DNA from: GCA-2794515 sp033763335
GTDB lineage: Bacteria > Chloroflexota > Anaerolineae > Aggregatilineales > Phototrophicaceae
Assembly: GCA_033763335.1 (NCBI GenBank)
Contig: JANRKU010000091.1
Span: 4,865-68,864, forward strand
Length of the DNA: 64,000 nt
Direction: 5' to 3'
Every line of letters begins with the position of its first letter. Position 1 is the first letter of the stretch. The translations under genes were made by a program, and so were the position numbers. The notes under the pieces were generated by a model that was given only the letters and a program-made list of their open reading frames with translations, searched no databases and was not told the origin of the DNA. Below are positions 43,842-51,878 of this stretch, piece after piece.

Positions 43842-43952
43842 GTATCACCTCTGGTTAAAATTATCTTCTTTTTATGTATAATCCAATTTTAACCTAAGTA
43901 AAAATAATGTGCAATAACCATTTATCACCTAATTGGGGTGTCAATTGTATAA

Positions 43953-43977
43953 AAAGAGCGCATCGTGTGCGCTCTTT
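43953..43977 (-). terminator. terminator of the ATPase/DUF4276 pair
   Basis: Perfect 10-bp stem AAAGAGCGCA/TGCGCTCTTT with a 5-base loop; on the minus strand it runs into TTTTTAT. It lies 35 bases after the DUF4276 stop. Confidence 0.88.
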
Positions 43978-44011
43978 AGAGAAAATACTGGTATATAGAT
44001 AGTGGATATAT

Positions 44012-44671
44012 TTAAGGCGATATTCCCAATAATTCAAGTTGTGTGAGCCATTCATGAAAATGACGACATTCTGCTCTAATTTGTTGAAGCGGGATTTTCT
44101 CAACAATTTGGACAAACTCATTACCCTTCCCGTAACGCGGATATAAGTCATAAATACGATGCGACGGGGGATTATCTAAATTAATTTCTTCTGGGGTCTT
44201 ACCACTTCTGATATTTCGAACTTGATTAACAGGTATGTCTAAGTAATCTGCGATGATATGAGGTGCTGTAAATAATAAGGCTTCAAGTTCATGTAATGAG
44301 AAATAAGGCAAAAATCTTTTTTGATTAATATCATCCCGAATGGCTTTTTCCAAAAATGCAATTCGCTCATAGGCTGTGCCATGAGGCATTTGTGAATATT
44401 TTGGAAAATCTTGTGTATCTCGAATACCATAAAAATCTATCATCGTCGTTACACAAACAGCATTTTTATCCTTGAGGAGTAATCCAACCTCTTTTTTCAC
44501 TTTAGGGTATTTTACATCTCCCCCACGATATTTTTGCCCAGATTTTGTGCGTTTGGTCATTAAAATAATCGGTGTGATATGGAGTTGATATTGTTGCAAG
44601 TGAGGCGCGATAACATCATTTATAAAGGTTTCTTCTGTTTGACCTTCAACGAGGATATTGATAAATCTCAT
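44012..44671 (-). CDS. DUF4276 TOPRIM-like protein
   Basis: 219 residues. The N-terminal INILVEGQTEETFINDVIAPHL is the DUF4276 opening, with the acidic E of a TOPRIM-like fold; VTTMIDFYGI supplies the DxD-like second motif and FSLHELEALLF another conserved block. DUF4276 proteins accompany AAA_21 ATPases, as here, where the start overlaps the ATPase stop by four bases. By analogy with OLD-type and PARIS (AAA + TOPRIM) modules it may be the nuclease/effector. Function not demonstrated. Confidence 0.85.
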   Translation of the reverse strand: MRFINILVEGQTEETFINDVIAPHLQQYQLHITPIILMTKRTKSGQKYRGGDVKYPKVKKEVGLLLKDKNAVCVTTMIDFYGIRDTQDFPKYSQMPHGTAYERIAFLEKAIRDDINQKRFLPYFSLHELEALLFTAPHIIADYLDIPVNQVRNIRSGKTPEEINLDNPPSHRIYDLYPRYGKGNEFVQIVEKIPLQQIRAECRHFHEWLTQLELLGISP

Positions 44672-45795
44672 TGCGTTGCCTTACCTTTTGGTCTGCCACC
44701 AATGACATTTTTCTCCCATAAATCACCAATACCATAATCTTCTAGCCATCCTTCTAATGAGGCGGTATCTAGTCTTTTAAATACAGATTGCTTATCTTGT
44801 CGCTCAACGACAATCACATCTTCAGCCTCAAATTGGTTAACCAATGTCACGGATTGAGTTGCGATAATCACTTGCGAATCAATAGAGGCTTTTCGCAATA
44901 AACTAGCAAGCAGGGTTATAGCAAAGGGGTGCAATCCCAATTCTGGCTCATCAATGATAATAAGTGGTGGCAAATTGGGTTGTAAGAGCAATGTCACCAA
45001 GCAGATAAAGCGTAATGTGCCATCAGATAAATAATGGGCGTTAAAATAGCTATCTGTTTCGTTATCGCGCCACTCAAGACGAATCTTTTCTGGATTGAGT
45101 GCCGATGGTTGTAACTGAAAATCACCAAAAAATGGGGCAACTTGTTGCACAGTACGGACAATTTTTTGATAGGAATCGGGCGACATCTGCTGAAGGCGAT
45201 ATAAAAACGCCGCTAGATTGCTTCCATCTTCACGGAATTGACGATTATCGTCTATATCCACAGGTTGCTTAAGTTTGGCTGTCTCACTCGTATCATGAAA
45301 ATGATACACACGCCATTCTTGGATTGTTTTAGCCACATAATCTACAATAGGTATATCCCATTCTTCTATAACCTCAAAGATTTTTGCTTCTTTATGACCT
45401 TCTCCGAGTAAATAGTTTTTGGGTCTATCATACTTATCAACTCTTCGATAACCAGCTTCTTCGTCAGCAAAAATTAATGAGTCATCAATAGATGGAATTA
45501 GTTCGATTTGATAGTTATTCTCATGATGAGCATGTCCGAAATAAAATTCCCCGCGGATTGCATCTGTCGTTTTGCGTCCACCATATAAAAAATAATCAGC
45601 ACCACGCGCACCTGTGTAGACTTGTAACCTTCCCTCAATAATTTCACGCAACAACTTAAACAAGCTCACAAAATTACTCTTACCTGCCCCATTTGCACCA
45701 ATGAATACATTGAGGTCACGCAGTTCTATCTCCGCTTCACGGATAGACTTAAATCCTTTAATCACAATTTTATTCAATTGGCGTGGGTCTGACAT
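44668..45795 (-). CDS. AAA_21-type ABC-like ATPase (putative defence sensor)
   Basis: 375 residues. Walker A GANGAGKS (33-40) after KGFKSIREAEIELRDLNVFI; signature-like YLSDGTLRFICL; Walker B PPLIIIDEPELGLHP; H-switch region VIIATQSVTLVNQFEAEDVIVVER. This is the RecF/OLD-like ATPase family AAA_21/AAA_15. Paired with the DUF4276 gene (ATGA overlap) and followed by a strong terminator, so the two are a closed bicistronic module. More AT-rich than nearby housekeeping genes. Likely DNA- or effector-sensing in anti-phage defence, by analogy only. Confidence 0.88.
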   Translation of the reverse strand: MSDPRQLNKIVIKGFKSIREAEIELRDLNVFIGANGAGKSNFVSLFKLLREIIEGRLQVYTGARGADYFLYGGRKTTDAIRGEFYFGHAHHENNYQIELIPSIDDSLIFADEEAGYRRVDKYDRPKNYLLGEGHKEAKIFEVIEEWDIPIVDYVAKTIQEWRVYHFHDTSETAKLKQPVDIDDNRQFREDGSNLAAFLYRLQQMSPDSYQKIVRTVQQVAPFFGDFQLQPSALNPEKIRLEWRDNETDSYFNAHYLSDGTLRFICLVTLLLQPNLPPLIIIDEPELGLHPFAITLLASLLRKASIDSQVIIATQSVTLVNQFEAEDVIVVERQDKQSVFKRLDTASLEGWLEDYGIGDLWEKNVIGGRPKGKATQ

Positions 45796-45818
45796 AAATT
45801 ATCCTTCATAAAAAATAT

Positions 45819-45846
45819 GCAGTGATGCAAAATAGCACCACTGCAC
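45819..45846 (-). terminator. terminator of the MFS gene
   Basis: GCAGTGGTGC/GCATCACTGC stem (one mismatch), loop of 6, followed on the minus strand by ATATTTTTTATG. It separates the MFS gene from the ATPase/DUF4276 module. Confidence 0.75.
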
Positions 45847-45870
45847 ATAGTTTACCCCACTATAAAATTT

Positions 45871-47121
45871 TCATCCAATCAATTCAGGTGCTATGGTCTG
45901 CCCATTTTGATGATTTACTGTTCGCGCATAAAGTACCGCGATGGGCATGAGGATGATTGCCCCACATGCCAATGCAATCCGCACACCCAATTGTTGCCCA
46001 ATCAGCCCCACTGTTGGACCCGCGCCAATTTGACCAATGGCATCAGTTTGCGAAATCATGCTCAACACGGTGGCACGACTACCCGATTCCAAGCCCTGAT
46101 TTGCCCATGCTTGTTGAAGTGGATGAATGAGTCCGCGCAACACACCCAGCGTCCAAAAAGCCACCATCGCCAAAACAAAATTTTCGGCAAAGGCGAATAT
46201 CAAAATGCCCCCCATCATGCCGATATTAATCACAGAGAGCGCACGGGCAATTTTATAGCCACTTTGGGTATCAATCCGCTTGCGAATGACCTTTGTCACC
46301 GCCAAAAATAAGAATGATGACACAAGGCTAATCACACCAAACCACAACACAAGGTTAAAGTTGGCGACTTGGGGCAGATTAAAATTACTGACCACATGCA
46401 ATTGCCATAGGCGGTCAAAACCCTCGCTATATGCACCGAATAAAAAGGTGACACCGACCAACATCACCAATACAGGGCGGGTACGAATCGCTTTTAGCCC
46501 TGCGGTGAAGGTGCGCCCCATATCCCGAAAGGTCTCACGTTCTTCTTTAGGGGTGGGAGAAAAGCCATTTTCGGGCATATATAGCATCAAAAATATGCCT
46601 AATCCAATGAGGGTTAACCCACCAATCAGCATCGAGAGGGGCATACTTTGGGTGGCGATAAGGACTGCTATCACCGTACCAATAATCCCCGCCATATTGC
46701 CGACTTGTGCCGCCCGTAGATAAGCATCACCAGCGCGTTTTTCGCCGATTTCATCCGCCAGCCATGCACTTGTCGCGCCACTGAGGAAGGTATAACCAAT
46801 CCCCGCCACAAATTGTGTGATGAGGACAATTTCAAAGGTGGTGGTGAGCGCCAAGCATGAATAACTCACGCCGAGCGTTAATGCCCCTAATATCACCGAC
46901 AACCGCCGACTATACACATCAGCGACCACGCCTGTGGGGACTTCAAACAAAAATGCGCCGACTTCCAGCGCCGTACCGACTAAAACCAGTTGCAACGGGT
47001 CAAATCCGAGCAACGCCAAATGCACCATCGCCACCAACCAAATGAGTTGTAACCCAAAGGAGGTGAAAAACTCGAATATCATATAGAGGCGATACGCATC
47101 CATTTTTTTTACAGAGAGCAT
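45871..47121 (-). CDS. major facilitator superfamily transporter
   Basis: 416 residues from the ATG at 47121 (AAGGGA upstream; the TTG at 47139 is less likely). About twelve hydrophobic segments with the loop 2-3 signature VPTGVVADVYSRRLSVILGAL. The pattern (FFTSFGLQLIWLVAMVHLALLG...LVGTALEVGAFLFEVPTGVVAD) is that of the small-multidrug/tetracycline-type MFS branch. Substrate unknown. A palindrome of the GTAGGGAC family lies just upstream. Confidence 0.88.
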   Translation of the reverse strand: MLSVKKMDAYRLYMIFEFFTSFGLQLIWLVAMVHLALLGFDPLQLVLVGTALEVGAFLFEVPTGVVADVYSRRLSVILGALTLGVSYSCLALTTTFEIVLITQFVAGIGYTFLSGATSAWLADEIGEKRAGDAYLRAAQVGNMAGIIGTVIAVLIATQSMPLSMLIGGLTLIGLGIFLMLYMPENGFSPTPKEERETFRDMGRTFTAGLKAIRTRPVLVMLVGVTFLFGAYSEGFDRLWQLHVVSNFNLPQVANFNLVLWFGVISLVSSFLFLAVTKVIRKRIDTQSGYKIARALSVINIGMMGGILIFAFAENFVLAMVAFWTLGVLRGLIHPLQQAWANQGLESGSRATVLSMISQTDAIGQIGAGPTVGLIGQQLGVRIALACGAIILMPIAVLYARTVNHQNGQTIAPELIG

Positions 47122-47145
47122 AGTTGTGTTTCCCTTCAATTTTTT

Positions 47146-47170
47146 GTAGGGACATGATATATCATGTCCG
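47146..47170. repeat. palindromic intergenic element
   Basis: GTAGGGACATGAT...ATCATGTCC, perfect inner 10-bp arms, upstream of the MFS gene. A second small hairpin CAGTCAG/CTGACTG lies at 47187-47208. The 238-base gap 47122-47359 holds nothing else recognisable. Confidence 0.75.
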
Positions 47171-47359
47171 AATGATTTTTATGCAACAGTCAGGAAGGGG
47201 GCTGACTGGAAATTTCGTTTATGACAAAATTTTCTCAGCCATGCCTGCGGAGACAATGAGGGATGATAGTGTTGAGATTGACATAGCTTATTTTCCTTTG
47301 GTTGATATTAGGTCACTATGGGTCATTATAGCCGATAAGATAGCAGATGGCAAGTATTT

Positions 47360-48169
47360 TTAATTTTTTGATAGGCGGGCAATGCGAAAACCAACAACAT
47401 CGTTCCAGTTATATTGGTCGGCACTGCTCCGATTGACGGCGCGGAAAATGACTGCTTTGGTGCTACCCCACGAGCCACCCCGTAACACGCGAACACCTAT
47501 TTCTAACACGTCATCTGTGCCTGTCTCGTAAGCTGTTTTGCACCATTCCCAAACATTGCCCGCCATATCCACGACACTAAACGGGCTATCACCTTTGCCT
47601 TCATATTGGCGCACAGGGGTGGTTTGTTCGCTATTATGTGGTTTTACACTGTTATTGCATAAATTCCCATCCCAATCATTCCCCCACGGATAAATAAGTC
47701 TATTATTACCTTGGGCGGCGCGTTGCCATTGTTGTTCGGTGGGGAGCATAATTTTTTCGCCAGTGGTTTCGCTCAACCAATTGCAAAATGCGACTGTTTC
47801 ATACCACGACACGCCCACAACAGGATGTTCGGCACCGTTCCATGTAGAATCATCCCAAAAACGGGGTTTTGTCCATGCCTTGCCTGTACCCCAACCTCTT
47901 TCGTAAACCCAACCGTCTAACTTAGAACGCCAGCCATCATCTGTCCACCAACGTTTTTCATCATATCCACCCGCATCTATAAACAATTTGAATTGGGCAT
48001 TGGTGATAGGGTATTTCGCCATTTCAAAAGCAGGGATAGTATAGGTAGTATCTTGCTTGAGATAACTCTTTTTTTTACTGAGATCATCAGCAATGAGTGT
48101 CACTGTGCCTTCTGGGATGGGTATCCATGCAAATGGTTGGGGTAAAATATCGTTACTAGTCGGTTTCAT
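47360..48169 (-). CDS. FGE-sulfatase/SUMF1-fold protein, copy A
   Basis: 269 residues of the formylglycine-generating-enzyme (C-type-lectin-like) fold: FEMAKYPITNAQFKLFIDAGGYDEKRWW, HPVVGVSWYETVAFCNWLSETTGEKIMLPTEQQWQRAAQG, YPWGNDWDG, VVDMAGNVWEWC, RVLRGGSWGSTKAVIFRAVNRSSADQ and GFRIAR. The two catalytic cysteines of true FGE (before the AAR motif) are absent, so it is probably not a sulfatase activator but a ligand-binding or unknown-substrate relative. Cytoplasmic (no signal peptide). It is a diverged duplicate of copy B immediately upstream; nearly identical over about 210 residues but strongly different in the last 45. Confidence 0.88.
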   Translation of the reverse strand: MKPTSNDILPQPFAWIPIPEGTVTLIADDLSKKKSYLKQDTTYTIPAFEMAKYPITNAQFKLFIDAGGYDEKRWWTDDGWRSKLDGWVYERGWGTGKAWTKPRFWDDSTWNGAEHPVVGVSWYETVAFCNWLSETTGEKIMLPTEQQWQRAAQGNNRLIYPWGNDWDGNLCNNSVKPHNSEQTTPVRQYEGKGDSPFSVVDMAGNVWEWCKTAYETGTDDVLEIGVRVLRGGSWGSTKAVIFRAVNRSSADQYNWNDVVGFRIARLSKN

Positions 48170-48188
48170 GATAGCTCCTTATTAAAAT

Positions 48189-48380
48189 TCAATCCACAAT
48201 AAATAATTTTGCCCCGTCTACTGTGGATGAGCGATGTGGCTCTGCACCATCTGCCACTTGATAACTCATCCCTGCTGTGAGGACAAAAATGCGTCCATCA
48301 GCCAATTCTGTCTCTAGGCGACCTTCCAAACATAATAAAATATGCCCTTTTTCGCACCAATGGTCAGCGAGAGCGGGCAA
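48189..48380 (-). pseudogene. 5'-truncated cupin (duplicate remnant)
   Basis: The 59 residues from ADHWCEKGHILLCL to the end are identical to the C-terminal half of the intact cupin at 49190-49519, but the first half is missing and replaced by the 3' end of SUMF1 copy B. A TTG at 48380, seven bases after AGGA, could start a 63-residue product. All nucleotide differences from the intact copy within the 59 codons (about eight) are silent. Remnant or a still-translated half cupin. Confidence 0.8.
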
Positions 48381-49170
48381 TACGAAATCCTATATCCTTG
48401 TACCAATCATGTGAATAACCCCGACTACGATCGACAGCACGGAAACCAGCTCTATTGAAGTCGTCCCACGAGCCACCCCTCAACACGCGAACATCTATTC
48501 CTTGCAAGTCTTGTATACCTGTCTCATATACCGTCTTGCACCATTCCCAAACATTGCCCGCCATATCCACGACACCACACGGGCTATCCCCTTTACCCTC
48601 ATATTGGCGCACAGGTGTGGTTTGATGACTATCATGTGGTTTTACACTATTATTGCAAAAATTCCCGTCCCAATCATTCCCCCACGGGTAAATAAGTCCA
48701 TTATCACCTTGGGCGGCGCGTTGCCATTGTTGTTCGGTAGGGAGCATAATTTTTTCGCCAGTGGTTTCGCTCAACCAATTGCAAAATGCCACTGCTTCAT
48801 ACCACGACACGCCCACAACAGGATGTTCGGCACCGTTCCATATGGAATCATCCCAATAACGCGGTTTTGTCCATGCCTTGCCTGTACTTTCCCAACCCCT
48901 TTCGTAACCCCAACCAGCTAACTTAGCACGCCAGTCATCATCTGTCCACCAACGTTTTTCATCGTATCCACCCGCATCTATAAACAATTTGAATTGGGCA
49001 TTGGTGGTGGGGTATTTCGCCATTTCAAAAGCAGGAACGATATAGGTGGTATCTTGTTTAAGATAACTCTCTTTTTTATCGGTATCATTAGGGGTGAGCG
49101 TCACTTTACCTTCTGGGATAGGTATCCATGCAAATGGTTGGGGTAAAATATCATTACTAGTCGGTTTCAT
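48364..49170 (-). CDS. FGE-sulfatase/SUMF1-fold protein, copy B
   Basis: 268 residues, the same layout as copy A: FEMAKYPTTNAQF, HPVVGVSWYEAVAFCNWLSETTGEKIMLPTEQQWQRAAQG, DMAGNVWEWC, RGGSWDDFNRAGFRAVDRSRGYSH, GFRIARSR. FGE catalytic cysteines are absent. The TGA stop is created at the junction with the truncated cupin (CGC TGA CC), so the original C-terminus may have been a few residues longer. It begins 19 bases after the intact cupin and is probably co-transcribed with it. Confidence 0.88.
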   Translation of the reverse strand: MKPTSNDILPQPFAWIPIPEGKVTLTPNDTDKKESYLKQDTTYIVPAFEMAKYPTTNAQFKLFIDAGGYDEKRWWTDDDWRAKLAGWGYERGWESTGKAWTKPRYWDDSIWNGAEHPVVGVSWYEAVAFCNWLSETTGEKIMLPTEQQWQRAAQGDNGLIYPWGNDWDGNFCNNSVKPHDSHQTTPVRQYEGKGDSPCGVVDMAGNVWEWCKTVYETGIQDLQGIDVRVLRGGSWDDFNRAGFRAVDRSRGYSHDWYKDIGFRIARSR

Positions 49171-49189
49171 GATGATTCCTTATGAAAAT

Positions 49190-49519
49190 TCAATCCACAA
49201 TGAATAATTTTGCCCCGTCTACAGTGGATGACCGATGCGGCTCTGCGCCGTCTGCCACCTGATAACTCATACCTGCTGTGAGGACAAAAATGCGTCCATC
49301 AGCCAATTCTGTCTCTAGGCGACCTTCCAAACATAATAAAATATGCCCTTTTTCGCACCAATGGTCAGCCAAATAATTGGGGCTATAGTCCACCATGCGA
49401 ACCCGAATCTCACCAAAGTGTTGTGTGCGCCAATATGCCATTCCGCGTGTCCCTTGATGCTCTGTGACAGGGATGTCATCCCAATTCGTTGTCCCAAAGG
49501 GAATATTTTTCATCTGCAT
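49190..49519 (-). CDS. small cupin (DHCW-motif type)
   Basis: 109 residues from the ATG at 49519, preceded by GAGAGG. A single cupin barrel: ADHWCEKGHILLCLEGRLETELADGRIFVLTAGMSYQVADGAEPHRS. It has the DHWC signature and possible metal ligands His in DHW and PHRS. Function unknown. It heads a cupin-SUMF1 unit, of which a partial tandem duplicate follows. Confidence 0.82.
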   Translation of the reverse strand: MQMKNIPFGTTNWDDIPVTEHQGTRGMAYWRTQHFGEIRVRMVDYSPNYLADHWCEKGHILLCLEGRLETELADGRIFVLTAGMSYQVADGAEPHRSSTVDGAKLFIVD

Positions 49520-49548
49520 ATTTTTTCCTCTCAAGATAATTATAAAAT

Positions 49549-49580
49549 CTGAGGTAGTGGCATCCCCTTTTCAGGGGACA
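49549..49580. repeat. degenerate palindromic element
   Basis: TCCCC TTTTCA GGGGA core hairpin within GTAGTGGCATCCCC...ACACCT. The start GTAGTGGCAT is the same as in the perfect palindrome at 61899. It follows the isochorismatase-like gene and could end its transcript. Confidence 0.45.
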
Positions 49581-49586
49581 CCTAAT

Positions 49587-50504
49587 TTATTTTATCGGCT
49601 CGCTGGTAGTCGTCATGGTCAGACCATATTGGGCAAACACCCCAAATGCCTTTTTTGCCACCGCTTCAAAATCAATGACAGGATGTGCCACCGATGACAT
49701 GGCATCTTCTAAAATCCGCATTTTTTTGACAATTTCTGGCGGATAGTAGCGCATCATAGAGGTGACAGTTTCGAGTACACAATGGCTTTTTGCCTGCCCT
49801 GCGATATAAATCAGGTCGTATGTGGCGAGGTCATCCATCAAAATGGTATTCACGCGCCCATTGGGATGGTCTGGCACTTTGACCTCTGGCTCAATCACCG
49901 AATAATTTTCAGTTTTGGGAATCATCCCTTTGGTATACATATTCGGTTGCGATTGACGTGCCGCCGTATGATAGGCTATCGCCTCTAGGACGGCTGGCAC
50001 AATCGCATGACCGGGTGTACCGATGAGGGTATGATAGGGCCATATCATCAGGCGTTTTTTTGCCTGTTCTTCTAAAACTTCGACATAATCAATTGACCAT
50101 GCAATCTCATATAATGGCTTCCACTTGCCACTCCGTACATCCGCGCTGGTGATTTCGGTATACGGCGCAGGATGTTCCCCATTTGCATTTGCCCACCATG
50201 TTGGCGAAAAAATTTGGATGGGCAAGTGACTATCGAGTGTTGCCCCAATTTGAGTAATTTCCCCTACATGGGTATAAATCCATTCTACAGTACGGCGTGT
50301 ATCCTCAACCGCACCCGGGACGGCTAATGCACCGTCTGGATGAACAAAATCGGCTTGCACATCTACCAATAATAAAAATACGCGCTTGCTATCGGTGATA
50401 GCAGGTTTTAAGCCCGATTTAAGCCCAAAATCGGCGGCGGCAGTGACATTTGGATTAAATAACTGACCAATACGTGCAGGGTCATAATAACTCGGAAACG
50501 TCAT
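49587..50504 (-). CDS. isochorismatase/nicotinamidase-like cysteine hydrolase
   Basis: 305 residues. Catalytic triad candidates: Asp48 in LLLVDVQADFVHP, a Lys in the middle region, and Cys242 in AGQAKSHCVLET. An insertion around 95-205 (WPYHTLIGTPGHAIVP...TKGMIPKTENYSV) includes metal-site-like histidines (DSHLP, HP, H), reminiscent of nicotinamidases. The reaction may be deamidation of nicotinamide or a related amide. Divergent from the PadR operon. Confidence 0.85.
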   Translation of the reverse strand: MTFPSYYDPARIGQLFNPNVTAAADFGLKSGLKPAITDSKRVFLLLVDVQADFVHPDGALAVPGAVEDTRRTVEWIYTHVGEITQIGATLDSHLPIQIFSPTWWANANGEHPAPYTEITSADVRSGKWKPLYEIAWSIDYVEVLEEQAKKRLMIWPYHTLIGTPGHAIVPAVLEAIAYHTAARQSQPNMYTKGMIPKTENYSVIEPEVKVPDHPNGRVNTILMDDLATYDLIYIAGQAKSHCVLETVTSMMRYYPPEIVKKMRILEDAMSSVAHPVIDFEAVAKKAFGVFAQYGLTMTTTSEPIK

Positions 50505-50597
50505 GGGTTATGCCTTTCTATTTTTGAAAACAACTCTATTTTACATCTGGAATGATGGCGCATACACACCCGAATGAAATATGACCTTTTTCCCATA

Positions 50598-50627
50598 TTG
50601 ACAATACATCGAAAACCAATGTATTGT
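50598..50627 (+). promoter_or_regulatory. PadR operator overlapping the promoter
   Basis: Perfect inverted repeat ACAATACAT (50601-50609) / ATGTATTGT (50619-50627) with 9-base spacing, matching the ATGT/ACAT half-sites of PadR operators. TTGACA at 50598-50603 overlaps its left arm, and TATTGT at 50622-50627 its right arm (spacing 18). Binding would block RNA polymerase, giving autorepression of the operon. Confidence 0.75.
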
Positions 50628-50661
50628 ATCTCTATACTTAGGAAACAGAGGTATTATAATT

Positions 50662-50985
50662 ATGAACATGAATCTAAAAGGCAGTCTACCACTGTTGATT
50701 TTACGTATCCTCCAAGATGGCGAAAATCATGGCTATCGGATTGCCAAACATATCAAAGAACAATCGGAAGGGGTGCTGGATTTCAAAGAAGGCACCCTCT
50801 ACCCCACCCTCCATGCGCTTGAATCACAAGGACAAATTAGCGCCACCGACCATATCGAAAATGGGCGCACACGGCGTTACTATCGGCTTACCGATATGGG
50901 GAAAAATACACTCATGGCGCAACTTGCCGAGTGGGAGCGATTTTCATCAGCCGTAAATCGGGTACTCAGTGGGGGCGAGGCATGA
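50662..50985 (+). CDS. PadR family transcriptional regulator
   Basis: 107 residues, winged-helix DNA-binding protein: LPLLILRILQDGENHGYRIAKHIKEQSEGVLDFKEGTLYPTLHALESQGQISATDHIENGRTRRYYRLTDMGK is the PadR signature. First gene of an operon with a membrane protein (ATGA overlap) and an ABC exporter. Likely represses its own promoter through the perfect inverted repeat at 50601-50627 and responds to a compound exported by the transporter. Confidence 0.95.
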   Translation: MNMNLKGSLPLLILRILQDGENHGYRIAKHIKEQSEGVLDFKEGTLYPTLHALESQGQISATDHIENGRTRRYYRLTDMGKNTLMAQLAEWERFSSAVNRVLSGGEA

Positions 50986-51869
50986 ACTTTGACACATGGC
51001 TAAATACCGCCACACAAAACTTACCAATCCATCGGTTAGAAGCCATTCGGCAAGAACTGACAGGGCATTATTTGGATGCTGTGGATGATTATCTCTTACA
51101 AGGACTTTCGCCAGATAATGCCCGTGTGGTCGCATTACGCGAATTAGGCGATGCCAGCGCAGTATGTGATGGGTTGCGCTCGGTGCATATTCATCAGAAA
51201 GAATATTGGAGGGCGATGGTCATCGCTTGTATGCCAACGGCTTGTGTCATGTTATTTTTGCCAATGATTGGTCAAATCAGGCGCAATGATGAACCCCTCA
51301 TTGCGTTGATATATACCCTATTCATCGCCATATCCGCCATCATAACGGTATGGTCAACCCGTCATAGTATACGCATGACGAGCATGATAGCCTATTTAGG
51401 CGATGAAGCCGATACGCCCATCAGCCTTATCAAGATAGGCTTGTGGATTATGCTGGTCATGACCATTATCAATTTATATATGAGTCAGACAATATTTATA
51501 GCCATCATCAACACCCCAACTTTCACTTATATGCCCAATAGCCCATTAAACAATCCATCAGACATCATCATTAGCATGGTGAGTGCTTTTGGGATGATGG
51601 TCACAGGCATTGGTTGGATATTATATGGGGATAAATTAGCTTCTACGACTACACATAAATCCATTTTCTCGTTGTTACGAATCCTCATGTTAATTATGGG
51701 CATAGCCCTGATATTACTCGCAACGGGCGCTATTTTGCAGGACTATCGCCTGACCGCAATTGGCACCCCTATCTCCCTTATTTTTGGCATTTTGACATTT
51801 TCTCTATTCATCATCCTGTTTTATCAGATGGGGCGCAACACACCCCCATCCCGCCCATCACTGGCATAG
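50982..51869 (+). CDS. PadR-linked membrane protein with HAAS-type N-terminal domain
   Basis: 295 residues from the ATG at 50982, which overlaps the PadR stop (ATGA). The soluble N-terminus (LPIHRLEAIRQELTGHYLDAVDDYLLQGLSPDNARVVALRELGDASAV) is the HAAS/permease-prefix pattern found next to PadR genes. About seven hydrophobic segments follow. Function unknown; typically it transmits signals to or assists the ABC exporter encoded next. Confidence 0.8.
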   Translation: MNFDTWLNTATQNLPIHRLEAIRQELTGHYLDAVDDYLLQGLSPDNARVVALRELGDASAVCDGLRSVHIHQKEYWRAMVIACMPTACVMLFLPMIGQIRRNDEPLIALIYTLFIAISAIITVWSTRHSIRMTSMIAYLGDEADTPISLIKIGLWIMLVMTIINLYMSQTIFIAIINTPTFTYMPNSPLNNPSDIIISMVSAFGMMVTGIGWILYGDKLASTTTHKSIFSLLRILMLIMGIALILLATGAILQDYRLTAIGTPISLIFGILTFSLFIILFYQMGRNTPPSRPSLA

Positions 51870-51878
51870 GAGTTACAG

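Larger units (their letters stand above)
47360..49361 (-). repeat. tandem duplication of a cupin-3'/SUMF1 unit
   Basis: Two ~1-kb units lie head to tail: 47360-48361 (truncated cupin, spacer, SUMF1 copy A) and 48364-49361 (cupin 3' part, spacer, SUMF1 copy B). Spacers are alike (TTCAATCCACAAT(A/G)AATAA). Divergence of some 7-10% in the shared part shows that this is a real, non-recent duplication. Confidence 0.9.

Noticed and set aside
47360..49170. Classical DGR variable repeat pair
   Set aside because: Differences between the two C-terminal segments include many silent C/T and G/T changes, not only positions derived from adenine, and no reverse transcriptase or template repeat is in the window. 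Kept only as an open hypothesis.
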